Notes under the pieces: generated by a model
What the model was told of the DNA's origin: nothing
The model's database searches: none
The model's input: only the letters and a program-made list of their open reading frames with translations
Source of the DNA: Lepeophtheirus salmonis
Lineage: Eukaryota > Arthropoda > Copepoda > Siphonostomatoida > Caligidae
Assembly (NCBI RefSeq): GCF_016086655.4
Contig: NC_092584.1
Span: 14,497,907-14,561,906 of the forward strand
DNA: 64,000 nucleotides
Direction of reading: 5' to 3'
Shown: piece after piece, positions 34,316 through 45,230 of the stretch
Position numbering within the stretch: position 1 is the first letter of the stretch
Layout: every line of letters starts with the position of its first letter
Made by a program: the position numbers and the translations under genes

Positions 34316-35319
34316 TATAAAAAATCATACCTGAGCAAATAGGGGTTCCTTTATGACCTTAAAGAAACACAAATTAAATATTAAACAAAAAACAAAATTT
34401 TATTTCATAGATAGAACTATAATCCATGCCTAAATGCTATAGAAATTTTATTTAAGCAAAAGTAACTATGACTACACATTAGGACGGTTTGATTTTCAAA
34501 GTTTTTTAAATGTCGATTACGGCTAGCTTGGAAAAGTTGGTATTTTGTAAGGAAATAACTTTTGCAAACTTTCATTTCAAGTTTGAAAGGAGACAAAAGT
34601 TATTTACTTCGTCTATTAAGATTAAAATACACCATTAATCCTTATTTTATATTAATTAATTATAATAAACATTATTTTCACCTATAAACAAGATTTTACA
34701 AGATTTTTTGTAAAGCTACCCTATAGATCAAAAAAAGAGGATAAGATAAGAATAATTTGACCTTTTTTTTCTGAAGATGTCAAAAAATAATGCGATAATT
34801 TGTTTACTCTATAACACACTTTAAAATAAATAAACATTGTTTATAGTTTAGAAAAATTTCAATCAAAACTTTTTTATTCAAAAGAACTTAAAATGTATTT
34901 TTAGTATATATATTCACTAAGTAAAGAGTGTTGCCTTTTTTCATAATGTGATAGATTTGTACAACCTAAAGATGACCTCATAGCACAATGGAATTTTGCT
35001 TTGGTAATTTTCAGACCATATGGCAACTTTTCCACAATAACCATAATCAAAATAAGAAAAAAGTTGAAATTCAATCCGCTCTATTCACATATTTAACATG
35101 TGAAGGATTTTTTTTATCTTGTGAATATGGAGGTTTTTATGTCGTAAGTTATAATTGATAAATGGCCAGCTTTAAGTAATAAAATGACTATGTAATATAT
35201 AAATTCCGTTGTTTAAAACCATTGGGGACAAACAAATAATATATATATCTCTCAAAGATTTCGTTTTATTAATGTCCGATCATACGTATCAATTCTTTAT
35301 TACAATGTACATATTATAT
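34316..35319. other. AT-rich spacer, nothing recognised
   Basis: No coding frame longer than chance and no repeat with a visible partner. Confidence 0.4.
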
Positions 35320-35700
35320 ACAGCGTGTCTCAAATAATCGGGAAGGTTTTACTGACTTACTAGTTAATTTATCGTTATCTGCTCTTAATATCAACTGTTA
35401 GAGCAGAAATAAAAAAAATCTGTTGAAACAAATATCTTCATCAGATCAAAGACAACTGAGATGGATGGCAAAATATATTTTGTGTCAGTGGAATTGAGAT
35501 ATGACGAGGTCTACTTCATAGTCACCTGTTCTATGGGTCTTATTAACAAGATTAAAAAGCTAAAAGACGATAAAAAGACCCTTGATGAGTATCGTGAAAG
35601 CCGCAAAACCCAAAAAGTTTGACCTCCGTCTTTACCAAACTGCAACCCTCTTCACTATGGGATATAAGGCGCCATAAACAAAAAGGCCTGAGCCACTTCA
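35320..35700 (+). pseudogene. Transposase remnant, third Tc1/mariner family
   Basis: PPSLPNCNPLHYGI, then a stop and GAINKKA, then ATSHVNVDALK (35620-35720) corresponds to the third catalytic Asp block (usually WPPSSPDLNPLDYGIWG) and the following helix. Asn and His replace the usual Asp residues. ACAGCGTGTCTCAAATAATC at 35321 could be its left terminal repeat. Only about 60 codons are recognisable, and the DNA-binding region is not seen. Confidence 0.6.
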
Positions 35701-35724
35701 CATGTGAATGTGGATGCCCTGAAG

Positions 35725-36161
35725 TAGAGATGTCTAAACTTTTAATATAATGGGTCGCCTTGCCACTTGAAATATTCTAATAGGCCACACAGCCTACTAA
35801 ATTACATTTCATAAAAATAACTTCATAAAACAAAACTATTAAATATATATTTCTTTCAAATTTTATGCCAAATATAATAAAGGTTAAATATAAATTTCCA
35901 AGGCCTAACTGCTTAAAAAAAGGTCAATCTGCCAACACTGATAAGTATTTTATTTTCCAGAGTAATTATTTTTCAAAATTTACCTCCTTTAAAAAATATT
36001 TTTCAATTGTACTTACCATGCACTTATGATGCACGTACCACGCATGATATTGGGAGAATTTTTCAAAAAAAATAAAACTTCAATTGAGAATTAGAAGTGA
36101 GCCTCTTTTAAACATTAATCATTCCGGAATGCAGCCCGGGGGTCATGGGTTGGACATGCCC
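35725..36161. mobile_element. hAT-like short element
   Basis: The left end AGAGATGTCTAAACTTTTAA, with GGGTCGCC about 14 bases further in, is mirrored by the right end, which on the minus strand reads GGGCATGTCCAACCCATGAC, then CCCCGGGC. Ends of this kind (GATGTCCAAC followed by a GGCC-rich block) are common in animal hAT short elements. I did not find a convincing 8 bp duplication. The inside is AT-rich and non-coding. Confidence 0.5.
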
Positions 36162-37555
36162 GTTCTTAGTAATGAGCATTATAGATAAAACAGTATATTT
36201 CATCCTTTTTAACGAAAAGCAACATTTTTGCACTATATTGGTTGACATTTCGTTAAAAAATAAATAAGAATCTGTTTATTATACTCAAAGATTCCGTTCT
36301 ATTAAGCTCCAAATATTATAAGCCTTTATTTATTTTGATCTAAATAATATACTAGTGTTAGTACTCGACATTGACCCGAGTAATTAAGAGTGGGCTTAAA
36401 GACTAATTTTGCTTTAATAACAAGGAAGATCACTAGCTCCAACAATTATACATATTTTTCGCAATGCCTTCTACTTGAGTAAAACACTTATATTTTGTAT
36501 TAAATAAGTAATGAGTTAACCGGAGATGCTCGGCCAAGGAAGGAGTAAGAATTCCAATTGACTATTTCTTCTTAATGTTGTCTGTGCAGCGAGGGTAATC
36601 TAACAGGAATTAACGCCTGTATATTATATGAAATGTATTATTATAAATTAAAAGAAGTTGTGTTATAAGCTTCAAATAACATACCAACATATACATATGA
36701 AAAAATTTGTCTAGATGAAAAGTACATCTTTTATTTTTGTCAAAAAATATCAAAATCGACATTCGCGAAGGAAATTGAAAAAAACTGTTATTTACTAATT
36801 TTGCAAAAAAAAAAAAGTACTTAATATAATTTATTGCCATTGTAAAGAGGAACACAAAACCACAAATATTTTTTTATACTTGCAAACTTAAAAAGTTATA
36901 GAGATTAATGTTGCCAGAAAAAAATCCCTCGATAACTGGTTTATTTTTGCAAATATTGCAAAATTTATGTAATGAAATATTCCGAAATTTAAAAATAATA
37001 TATATTGTAGCTCTAAGGTAGTTTATGTCCAAAATGCATCGTTTTGTATCATTTTGCCCTTCGAGGAAAAACAGAAGAAAAAAATTGGAAAAATATTCAG
37101 AAAATGACGGTTGTTTTAGTTGAACATCAACTTTTATTTGTCAAATTTATATGGAAACAAATTTCTACATCTTATATTTTTTTCTTTTAATCCAATACTC
37201 TAATGAAAATCACTTTTTTACACCTGAAAAAAAAAAAAAAAGCATTGCAATTTACACCGTTTTCTTTTTTTCCCCATAATTTTTTGGATTATGAATAAAC
37301 TTAGAAAACATCGATATTAGTATTGTTGTTTTTTGAGACGCCAGTAACTTTTTGATTTATAACTCAGCTCCCTATCTAGTTTCCTTGAGCTCTAAAAATT
37401 AATTTTTGTTTTTAAAGGAATTCAATAAGTATATGACCCCACCCCGAAAATTGTAATCCCTGACCTCAGTCAAAAGAGGCACACATGCAAAGTTTCGACC
37501 TCATAGTCCCAGCAGTATGGACACCCATGAAGGAAACACACAAAAAAACTTCTAA
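36162..37555. other. Spacer, unassigned
   Basis: At 37430-37540 there is a GC-richer piece containing CATGCAAAGTTTCGACCTCA and CCCAGCAGTATGGACACCC. It looks like an old repeat tail but has no partner in the window. Otherwise it is AT-rich with no coding signal. Confidence 0.35.
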
Positions 37556-37559
37556 AATA

Positions 37560-37925
37560 CCGAGCTATTCTCAATTAAGAAATTTTTTGGAAAAAAATTT
37601 CAAAAATTAAATTTCTAACATCAAATTAAAAAAAAAAGTTAATATTAAACGTTTTAGAAAAAAAAGTTGTTATTTACAGAAAATTAAATCTTTCAGAAAA
37701 AACTATAAAAAATTAAATTAAATTGCATTTATTATTATCTCTAGTAAAAAGAAAAAATTCCTTAATTTGGAGGGAGGTTATTTTTTTTCATAACTTAAGA
37801 ATAGTTAAATAATAGTAATAAATAAGAATCCATAGTTACACCTTATTTTTCTGGTGTTGATCCCGATTCCGATTCATTTTTTTATTACTACTAATAATTA
37901 CGCTTCAAGGGTTACAAAATATCCA
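37560..37925. repeat. A/T-run element plus GAATCGG outer words, inverted
   Basis: The A/T-run body lies at 37560-37745, followed by CTAGTAAAAAGAAAAAATTC, CTTAATTTGGAGGGAGG and, at 37858-37920, GATCCCGATTCCGATTC and CGCTTCAAGGGTT. On the minus strand this is the order seen at the right of 6194-6898. Confidence 0.5.
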
Positions 37926-38553
37926 ATATAGTTATACTGTTAAATGAGATAAATGGTTTATGGGTTTGATTTATGAAAATTTTGTCCCTTATGATAAACT
38001 ATTTACTTCACATGATATTCCCTGATATCAAATTTATAATAACACTGAAAATATATAGTGCATAAAATATACTATATGATCAAAATGATCGATAATATTT
38101 ATGGTTATAAATGCAATAATTCTCAAATTACTTTAAGTATCAAAATGAATGAAATAGTCTAATTTTAGTATATTATATTTAATATTCTCTATTTGAAAAC
38201 AAATAACCAATTTTGTGATAATAATTTAAAAACCCATATTACGGTAACATAAATTAATATATATTTGAAAGCTATGATCAATGATGAAAATCCAGTATAT
38301 AATGGGCTGGGTTACGCTCCGTTTTTATGAGTACAGACGAATGTTCAATCAGGTTTTGATTTTAATTAAATCTATTTAAGAAAGTATGTTCACAATATAG
38401 GAATTAAAGTATAATGACAACTACTAAGGAAAAGTAAATTTATTCTTCAGAATACCAATTCAAAAAAAAAAAAAAAAAACCGGGCCAACTAAAAAATACA
38501 CCAGATTTTCATAGCTGGCATCTATTTATGTAGTATACAAGTTTGAACTTGTA

Positions 38554-39308
38554 CAAGGTTGGACCGTTTTTCAATTTAGAAATTTAAGTGATTATTTATT
38601 CACATTCTGGTTCAACCATACATTGAGCATAAACAAACTATGATAAACAATTCGTCAAAAAAAACAACCATCTAAGATCTATTAGATGCTAAAGTTGAGA
38701 TAGCGAGGATTATTGAAATATTTAAGTGCTCTAGGAGCCTAGTTTTCAAGGCGGCTAAGATGAAAAATGATAGAGAAGACCTCTCCAGGAAAGCAGGAAG
38801 TGGAACGCACAATTGAAAAAGGGATCTGGAGATACTGCCCAGCTTGGAGAAGAAAATCAAGGATGGGCCCACGAAATCAATGAATTGCCTCACCAACAAA
38901 TTCTCTGTAGTTGCTAGGATCATCAAGAGAGCCGTAAAGATCGACTTGGGATTATCGTAATTCATGAGGACCCCACGCCACCTTCTGACTGAGATGATGG
39001 AGGCAGGAGGCTCGAAAGGTAAAGAGATTACTTTGCTGTTTATGACACATTGGAGAGGGAAACCAACAAAATTTGACCCCCAAATTTGGGGACACTGAAG
39101 GCTGCCATAGTGGTTGTATGGAAAAATTTGTCTGATAAGCTACCGGCGATGTGCAAAGGCTGTGAATGATGCTTAATGTGGCCATATTGAGTGAACAAGT
39201 AAGTAAACGCTTTGTTAACAAGTTTTGTGTTTTTTTTTTGTTATTTTTGTAAATATTGAAGTATATCTTAAGCAACCTCTCGAGTCCACGTTTTGTTGCC
39301 CAACCCTG
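38554..39308 (+). mobile_element. DD37D-like deletion derivative with both ends, copy 1
   Basis: The left end CAAGGTTGGACC is preceded by TA (38552-38553). The right end, on the minus strand, is CAGGGTTGGGCAACAAAACG, with TA outside (39309-39310). Inside, the plus strand encodes LDAKVEIARIIEIFKCSRS with LVFKAAKMKNDREDLSRKAG (helix-turn-helix), then LEKKIKDGPTKSM, NCLTNKFSVVARIIKRAVK and TPRHLLTE. It then passes straight into the tail, THWRGKPTKFDPQIWGH in one frame and AMCKAVNDA in another. The catalytic core is absent. The relatives are at 57905-58654 and 59180-60232. Confidence 0.8.
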
Positions 39309-39348
39309 TATGTCCCTAAGCTTTAACCAAGAAGCGAACAAAGACCAT

Positions 39349-39381
39349 ATGACAACTATTTTTATACAAAATAGTTGTCAT
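39349..39381. other. Perfect 14 bp hairpin
   Basis: ATGACAACTATTTT, a 5-base loop and AAAATAGTTGTCAT form a perfect inverted repeat 40 bases outside the right end of the preceding transposon. It is not followed by a T-run, and this is eukaryotic DNA, so it is not read as a terminator. It could be a remnant of a small inverted-repeat insertion. Confidence 0.7.
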
Positions 39382-39864
39382 AGTGAAACTTTTTTCGGCT
39401 TCAAGGGACATTGTGTATACTTAAAAATTACTCTATAACTAACACCAGAGCCTCGAATTCCCCTTTTAATTGAATTAACAAATTGAACTATGGCAAGGGA
39501 AGAAAGGTAGTGTACGTCGTAAGAGAAAATTGAGGATAACGATAAAGTTACATTATCTGTAGGAGGATAAAAAAACCACATCTTGTGTAGAAAAAAAGTG
39601 ACCATAACCAGTGATGTCCAAATTATATGAATAAAATTTATTTACATTTTTGGCTTTTAGTTACATTTTCTTTGCATTTTAGACCTTTACTTTAATTTAT
39701 ATGGATTTTAGGTAGAAAATGTGTATTAGAGAAATCGTTCCATAGTAACCTCTATTACACTCTCTGTAAGCTTTACTCTCCATAATAAGAAAGCTCTTCT
39801 CTTAGGTTCCCCACTCTCGTTTATCCTATCCATCTTGACGTCAAAACTATCTTGGTTTTATAAG

Positions 39865-40030
39865 TGTTGAGACTCGATCCAGCACTCTTTTTTTGTTTCG
39901 TTTTCTGTTTGTTTTTGGTTCGGTCTTAAGTGATTTTTTATAGAACGACTTTTTGGTCCAGACCACCGTCTCAGATCGTGGACCTATTATTTTTTTCTTT
40001 CGGTCCCACTCTATGGACCGATTTTTTTCG
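39865..40030. repeat. Dispersed repeat, inverted partner of 17995-18165
   Basis: GTTGAGACTCGATCCAGCAC, GTTCGGTCTTAAGTGATTTT, TTGGTCCAGACC and CGGTCCCACTCTATGGACCG are the reverse complement of the words at 17995-18165, in matching order. The right border abuts the truncated transposase relic that follows. Confidence 0.68.
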
Positions 40031-40079
40031 AACTTACCGCAAATAAAACTAAATCATGCTAAGCCTCATAATAGAGTAG

Positions 40080-40499
40080 AGTTGACTCCTTCCTTGAGTC
40101 TTGTGAGGGGGGAAATGCGACTTTTGACATCAGCAATGAAAGAAACCCGTCTCCTCTGTTACAAAACTCTTTTGAATAAGTCTTTCAGTTCTTTTGAACT
40201 TTTTTTGACATTTTGACATTCATGTTGAGAGGAAGTTCTGCAGTGTCCGTCATTCAAACACCGAGGATCTCAAAGCCACTGTCAGCCAGCACTGGGACGC
40301 TTTGAGAGAGGACTATGTCTGCAGCAGGCGCCAGCTCTTCCACCGCCGCCACCTTCAGCTATCATTGCCGCTATGGGCGGGTACATGAAGGATTGAGAGA
40401 GCTCAAATAAACATATATTTATAGTATTAATTTTGTTCAAATACTGTGGCTAATTAAATTTTAAAATTCAAAATGTTCCGATTTTAAAGGCCCTCTCGG
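40080..40499 (+). pseudogene. Tc1/mariner deletion derivative, copy of the 33.2 kb family
   Basis: ATTTTGACATTCATGTTGAG joins the N-terminal part (RNATFDISNERN in one frame, LLNKSFSSFELF in another) to the tail at about 40240-40395, where the codons for SNTEDLKATVSQHWDAL are readable. The right terminal repeat TTCCGATTTTAAAGGCCC then CTCGG and TA ends at 40499-40501. The left end is missing, having been lost against the preceding repeat. It shares the internal deletion of 33340-33903. Confidence 0.75.
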
Positions 40500-41099
40500 T
40501 ATCATTGGGGTGAATTATTGTCATTATGAATGAAGTTTTTTTCACAATCCATATTAAAATATGTAGGGGAAAGCTTATTATGCAGTCAAAACTTAAAGTA
40601 TCCATGTACATAAATAATATCCAAATATTATTTTGTTCTAACAATCACATAAAACTGAACGTGACATATACAGAAATTATGAAGATTTGAGTCATGCTAA
40701 TATTTTAACAGAGATTGTGAAAACTTGAATTATAAGTCATCTAAAGTTATTCTAAAGCAAAAAAGTGTAATGGAAAACATCAAATTTATATTTATATATA
40801 TATATATATTACATAGTGCGTGTAACGTACTGCAGAGGTAAAAAGATTTATTCTAATATGAAATGACTTTCACTTCAAAAAGAAAAACCTAGAGAATCAT
40901 ATTTTAATAAAAGAGAAAATTTAAATTTTTTTAAAAAACCCTCAAACAATCAAGACTACAAAATATGTAGTAAGTATTGAGAGGACTCTTGTCTCTCTTC
41001 TAAAAAGGACTATCACGGGCAATCTAACCCCCCTCCCTCCCTGTACTAACATATCAAGGCTTTATACCAAATGATAACAATAATACTATTAATGCTAGT

Positions 41100-41404
41100 T
41101 CTGATGATATTACGTTGGTTGTTTGAAAATTACTTGCAAAGTTCAAGAGATGGCACTACAGGCGCATATCGAAGTTATGTTTAGTTAATAGTATCTCCTG
41201 GAAGAAAGCACATGAATTTTCCATATCGCTATATTGATTTCTGTTTGGCATTTGTTTGAATCAAGGAAGTAGTTAGGTTTTCCAAAAGTTGACGAAAAAG
41301 AATTTCACGTCTTGATTAAACATTACTTTATAAAATGCAAAACGCATCAGAAGAATAAAAAAGAAGCTTGATAAACATTATGGGTACTCAGCACCCTCAA
41401 TTCG
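41100..41404 (+). pseudogene. Mariner transposase start, interrupted by a short element
   Basis: The leader (AAGTTCAAGAGATGGCACTA, then CATATCGAAGTTATGTTTAG) and the coding start VDEKEFHVLIKHYFIKC, then KRIRRIKKKLDKHYGYSAPS match the mariner family at 32315-32700, and here extend further towards the true start. Homology ends abruptly at 41404 within the codons for SIRTVF, where an A/T-run element begins. The rest of the transposase is not seen beyond that element. Confidence 0.78.
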
Positions 41405-41610
41405 AACAGTTTTTTGGAAAAAAAAGTTCAAAAATCTACAGCTCATCATTTAAAAAAAAATTAAATAATTTTTTTGAGAAAACTTTCAACAATCTATTGT
41501 TGATGATAAGAAATTAAATTTTTTGGGGAAAAATTGAAATATTAAATTATCTAGTAAAAAGCATCAATTCCTAAATTTGGGGTGGAGGGGCTACAGCTCC
41601 ACCCCATATA
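41405..41610. repeat. A/T-run element family, inserted in or joined to mariner
   Basis: The body is A/T-run sequence with CAAAAATCTACAGCTCATC. The right part has CTAGTAAAAAGCATCAATTC, CTAAATTTGGGGTGGAGG and GGCTACAGCTCCACCCC, the family's GC-rich end block. The left GGGGCGTCCGCAGG-type end is missing. The abrupt junction with mariner codons at 41404 marks an insertion followed by deletion, or a recombination joint. Confidence 0.6.
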
Positions 41611-41739
41611 GGAATACAAATGTATAGACACTATAGAGGATATTACTAAACAATATTAGAATACAGTATTTTGGCAGTGTAGGTATATAAATAAACCTAT
41701 TTATATATAAGCAATTATATGACGGTGTTGATAGTTTTT

Positions 41740-41800
41740 GGGCTAAGCCCTCGCCCCAAATGATGAAAGCTAGCTACACCCCTGGGTATCTCTATAGATA
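41740..41800. repeat. Solo end of a GTAGCTAG-type short element
   Basis: On the minus strand it reads CCAGGGGTGTAGCTAGC, TTTCATCATTTGGGGCGAGG and GCTTAGCCC. CAGGGGYGTAGCTAG followed by a G-rich block is a common edge of short DNA elements in invertebrates. The partner edge was not found. Confidence 0.45.
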
Positions 41801-41924
41801 AAAATGATACTAGGTCGTACACTACAATTGGAAAAAACTTTGACCTCATCCAGACCCTGAACAGTGTTTTGGTTATATTTAATAGCGTATAATATGGTAA
41901 TATTATATAAATATATAATATGAC

Positions 41925-42260
41925 TTCCATTGGCCTCAATCACTGCTCAATTATCCCATTGAATACTCGACAGGCTTTTATGATGTCTGCAGAGGAGACC
42001 TTTGCAGCCATAAGCTTTATGGGGGCCTTGAGTTGCTTCATGCTGTTGTGTAATTTGGGACAGGCGTGTCTCTACAACTCCTTCAACATTTATGAGTCTA
42101 AAGGACTCAGGTCAGGGGAGCCTTAATAAGTTAGCCCTGCCTTGAAGGTAGGGGTCCCCTTTTTGAACTGAGACCTGTACTGAAAAAAAGCTAGAGTTCT
42201 TTAGCTTTTAAGTAACCCTCCAGACTTTTCTGAGGTAGTCAGTGATTTCAGTTAACTTTT
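41925..42260 (-). pseudogene. Transposase C-terminal remnant, minus strand
   Basis: On the minus strand GSPDLSPLDS (about 42085-42115) gives the third catalytic Asp block. It is followed, after a stop, by MLKEL, RHACPKLHNSMKQLKAPI and ADIIKACRVFNGIIEQ, then LRPMEVI, the usual DD37D-like tail. Upstream at about 42230-42260, DYLRKVWRVT is a possible piece of an earlier segment. Stops break the frame. The fragment is only about 340 bp and lacks ends. Confidence 0.65.
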
Positions 42261-42269
42261 TTACTGGCC

Positions 42270-44980
42270 GGCGGGAATAATTCGGTGATCGTTTTTAAAT
42301 AGTATTTTATTTTTAAAAAAGTTTTGTTTTGTTAGATTCAAAAAATTTTTGTAGATTAATTTAAACATATTAATTATAAATTTTATGACTTTATTTTTGT
42401 TATGCGACTTTGCTTTTTGTCCTTTGGGTAAAGAAAAAGCCTTATAAAGTTTTTACTTTAGATGGAAATTAATAAGGGGAGGGGGGGAAATCGTTCGTTT
42501 TTCACTTGACTAAATTACACGTTTGAAGTGGTGTTTTAATTAATGTATGGATTGCATTTTCCTTAATTTTATGCATATATCGAGAAATGTCATCTCGAAA
42601 TAGAAAATTGGGTCCTCATTAACTTAATTAAATTCCTTATTTCTATTTGAGAATGTAATAGGTTTATTATTTTTTATATGGAATTATCTCACCTAGTATT
42701 TCGTATTATTTATAAGCAGCATTTAAAGTTTATCCTTGGAAATAGGATCCAAATGGGTCATTATTAGGTGTTTGAAGATATATGTAAACTTTTTAGGAAA
42801 ATATATTTTGAGTATGTTAAAAAATGTCAAAATATATGAAGTAAATGAAATAATATGTTATAGGTTTTTATGTGCATACTTTTTTTTTGAATTTATAAAA
42901 ATTTGACAATAAAGGATTTCATGAATGTTTTCTTTTATCAGAGACCTCTGCTAATCTGATAAAAACAAGTTTAATTCAGAGAACTAACTCGCCACATCTA
43001 CAATTACAATGGGACTGAACAAAAATAAACGCCACACAAAGGTCAATGGACTCACTTCCACAGTATCGTCCTATCTTTAATATCAGATTTTCTCTATTCC
43101 AGTTCGGTTTGGATCTTTCGACGTATATCTCGAGTAAATTTCGGGTACCCAAACTTTCGGATCCAGATCCGAAATTATAATTAGATAGATATGAAAGGCA
43201 GATATACCTTTTTTCTAGCTTTCATGAGTAGTCAGGATTGAACAACAGAAGCACGACTGACGTATTAAATATAAGCCATCACCCTTTTCTATATCTAATT
43301 ATCCAACAATAACACAGCCGAAATCATCTGAAATGGTGAAATGGTTGATTTAACCGAGTCAGTACACTTTAAATCCTAGTGCAAGGGCGTTAATTACAGT
43401 TCTAATTGGGCATATAAAAGTGGTTGTGGTCAAAAAGCTGGATCCTCTTCATTTAAGATATTTTAGAAAGAGGTGCCAGAAGAGTTATCACAGAGATAAC
43501 TCTTAAAAATTCATACTTTCTGTTAAATTAATAAACCTATCTGCTGAATTGGGTTGATAAAATCTAACCGGCGTTTTGCATGTGCCATTAAGCTCAGTGA
43601 GGAAGCGCTCAAAGACTAAAATACACCCTGGTTTATCAATCATAACGTCAAACTATTGTTCTTTCTCAAGACTTTATTATTATTCCCTCATTTTTTAGAG
43701 AAAGAACATTCAAGTATTGAATAACCCCGTGTGTGTTCATGAAAAAAGGTCAGTAACAATAAGGATTACATGTTGCACATGTTAATGGGCACGTAAAAAT
43801 GAGGATTGGTTCGGGAGTTATCTCTTACATTATTAAAGTAAAATTTGTCCTTTAGTCGACTCCTAATTACAAAGAGCTCAGTTAACAAACGGAATAATTT
43901 TTCACCAATATATTTGTATACTTAAGAACTCATAATCAAAAATAGTAGATGGGGAAAAGAATGCATATTTTTGTAGATTTTTCTCAAATAAGACATGTTA
44001 TATACGAAATAAGATATATCCATAGAGATAAAATACTAACAGTGATGCTAATGAGCAATAGTAAGATAAATTTTTTGACGTCGCAACAGCATACGAGAGA
44101 AAAAAGTTAGTTGACCAAAACAATCAAAGATAAAGTATATCCAGCTATAAACTTCAACAATTTTATACAAATTAAATACATAATTTGTATCTGTTTGGTC
44201 ATTACATCACATCAACCTATAATTGTACCTCCAGAGCGGCAACTTTTTGCAAAATATCGGTTTTAAGAAAAAAAAAAATCAATTTTAATCTATTGATGAT
44301 AATGTCTTTGATTCATCTCCTGAATTTAAACCATATATTCGCACTAATTAAATCTATTTCAAAATGTTATGCAGGCATAAAATTATATCATTTGGGAAAA
44401 GCGAGAGGGTTCAGGGGAACAAATTACAACTACAAATGGGGTAGAAGAACTGGGAAATTACTCCAATGACATAACCTAGGGTCATTAGGCGATTTGTCAT
44501 ATCTTTATGGAAAAACACCATTCATTAGATTTAAACTGTCAAATTTTTACATTTACCTAAAAAAGAGGCATGTGATAGGCATTATGTTGGAATTTAATAA
44601 TTTCATAAAAACCATGATTTATCAATTTGACTGGCTTGATTTTTATATATTTGACTATTTAAATCTAAAGAATACTTCTTTTTTTTCAAAAATAAAATAA
44701 AATGACAAATAGTTGATAAATGGCCAAATGGACTTATGTTATGTCATTGTTGTAATTTCACAGTTTTTCTTCCCCATTTGTAGCGGGCACACTTAAGCCT
44801 TCACTTTCAGGTTTTTAATAGTATACACTGAGATGAAAATCCGTTGTACTTTTTAGATGGTGTCTCTTTTTTTGGAATTGGTATTCTGTACCATGAGTTT
44901 TCTTTTTCTTAGCTGTTGTCATTTTTTATTTAATTCCTGAGTAGTGAACAACCTTTCATAAATATATTATATTATATTTA
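42270..44980. other. AT-rich spacer with one shared repeat
   Basis: 43090-43190 shares CTTTCGGATCCAGATCCGAA with 4770-4885. 43725-43800 carries words (TGTGTGTTCATGAAAAAAGG) seen at the ends of the approx. 270 bp family. Frames at 44185-44469 and 44494-44700 have no recognised domain. Confidence 0.4.
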
Positions 44981-44989
44981 AAACCTTAT

Positions 44990-45230
44990 TGAACATTCGT
45001 GTGTGCTCATAAAAGATGGAGAGTAACCTTGAGGATTTGTTGCAGACATATAATTGTAGGTCCTTATTGGACTCAGAGAAGAATGGAGGATAATTCCAGA
45101 GTAGTAATTTTAGAAAATATCCTTGTTTATATCCTTTTCTTCTTCCTCCCTTGTCACAGCTGATTATAGATGATCTACTGAAACGTCATAATCCTTATTC
45201 TTTCTCACCTCCAAAACCTTCCTGAAATTG
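44990..45230. repeat. Approx. 270 bp dispersed repeat family, inverted copy
   Basis: GAACATTCGTGTGTGCTCAT, GAGAGTAACCTTGAGGATTT, CATATAATTGTAGGTCC, TGGACTCAGAGAAGAATGG and CTTGTCACAGCTGATTATAG are the reverse complement of words at 55640-55905 and 60290-60540, in matching order. Confidence 0.6.

Noticed and set aside
38952..39341. A 129-codon minus-strand frame.
   Set aside because: It is antisense to the transposase tail and terminal repeat of the element at 38554-39308.
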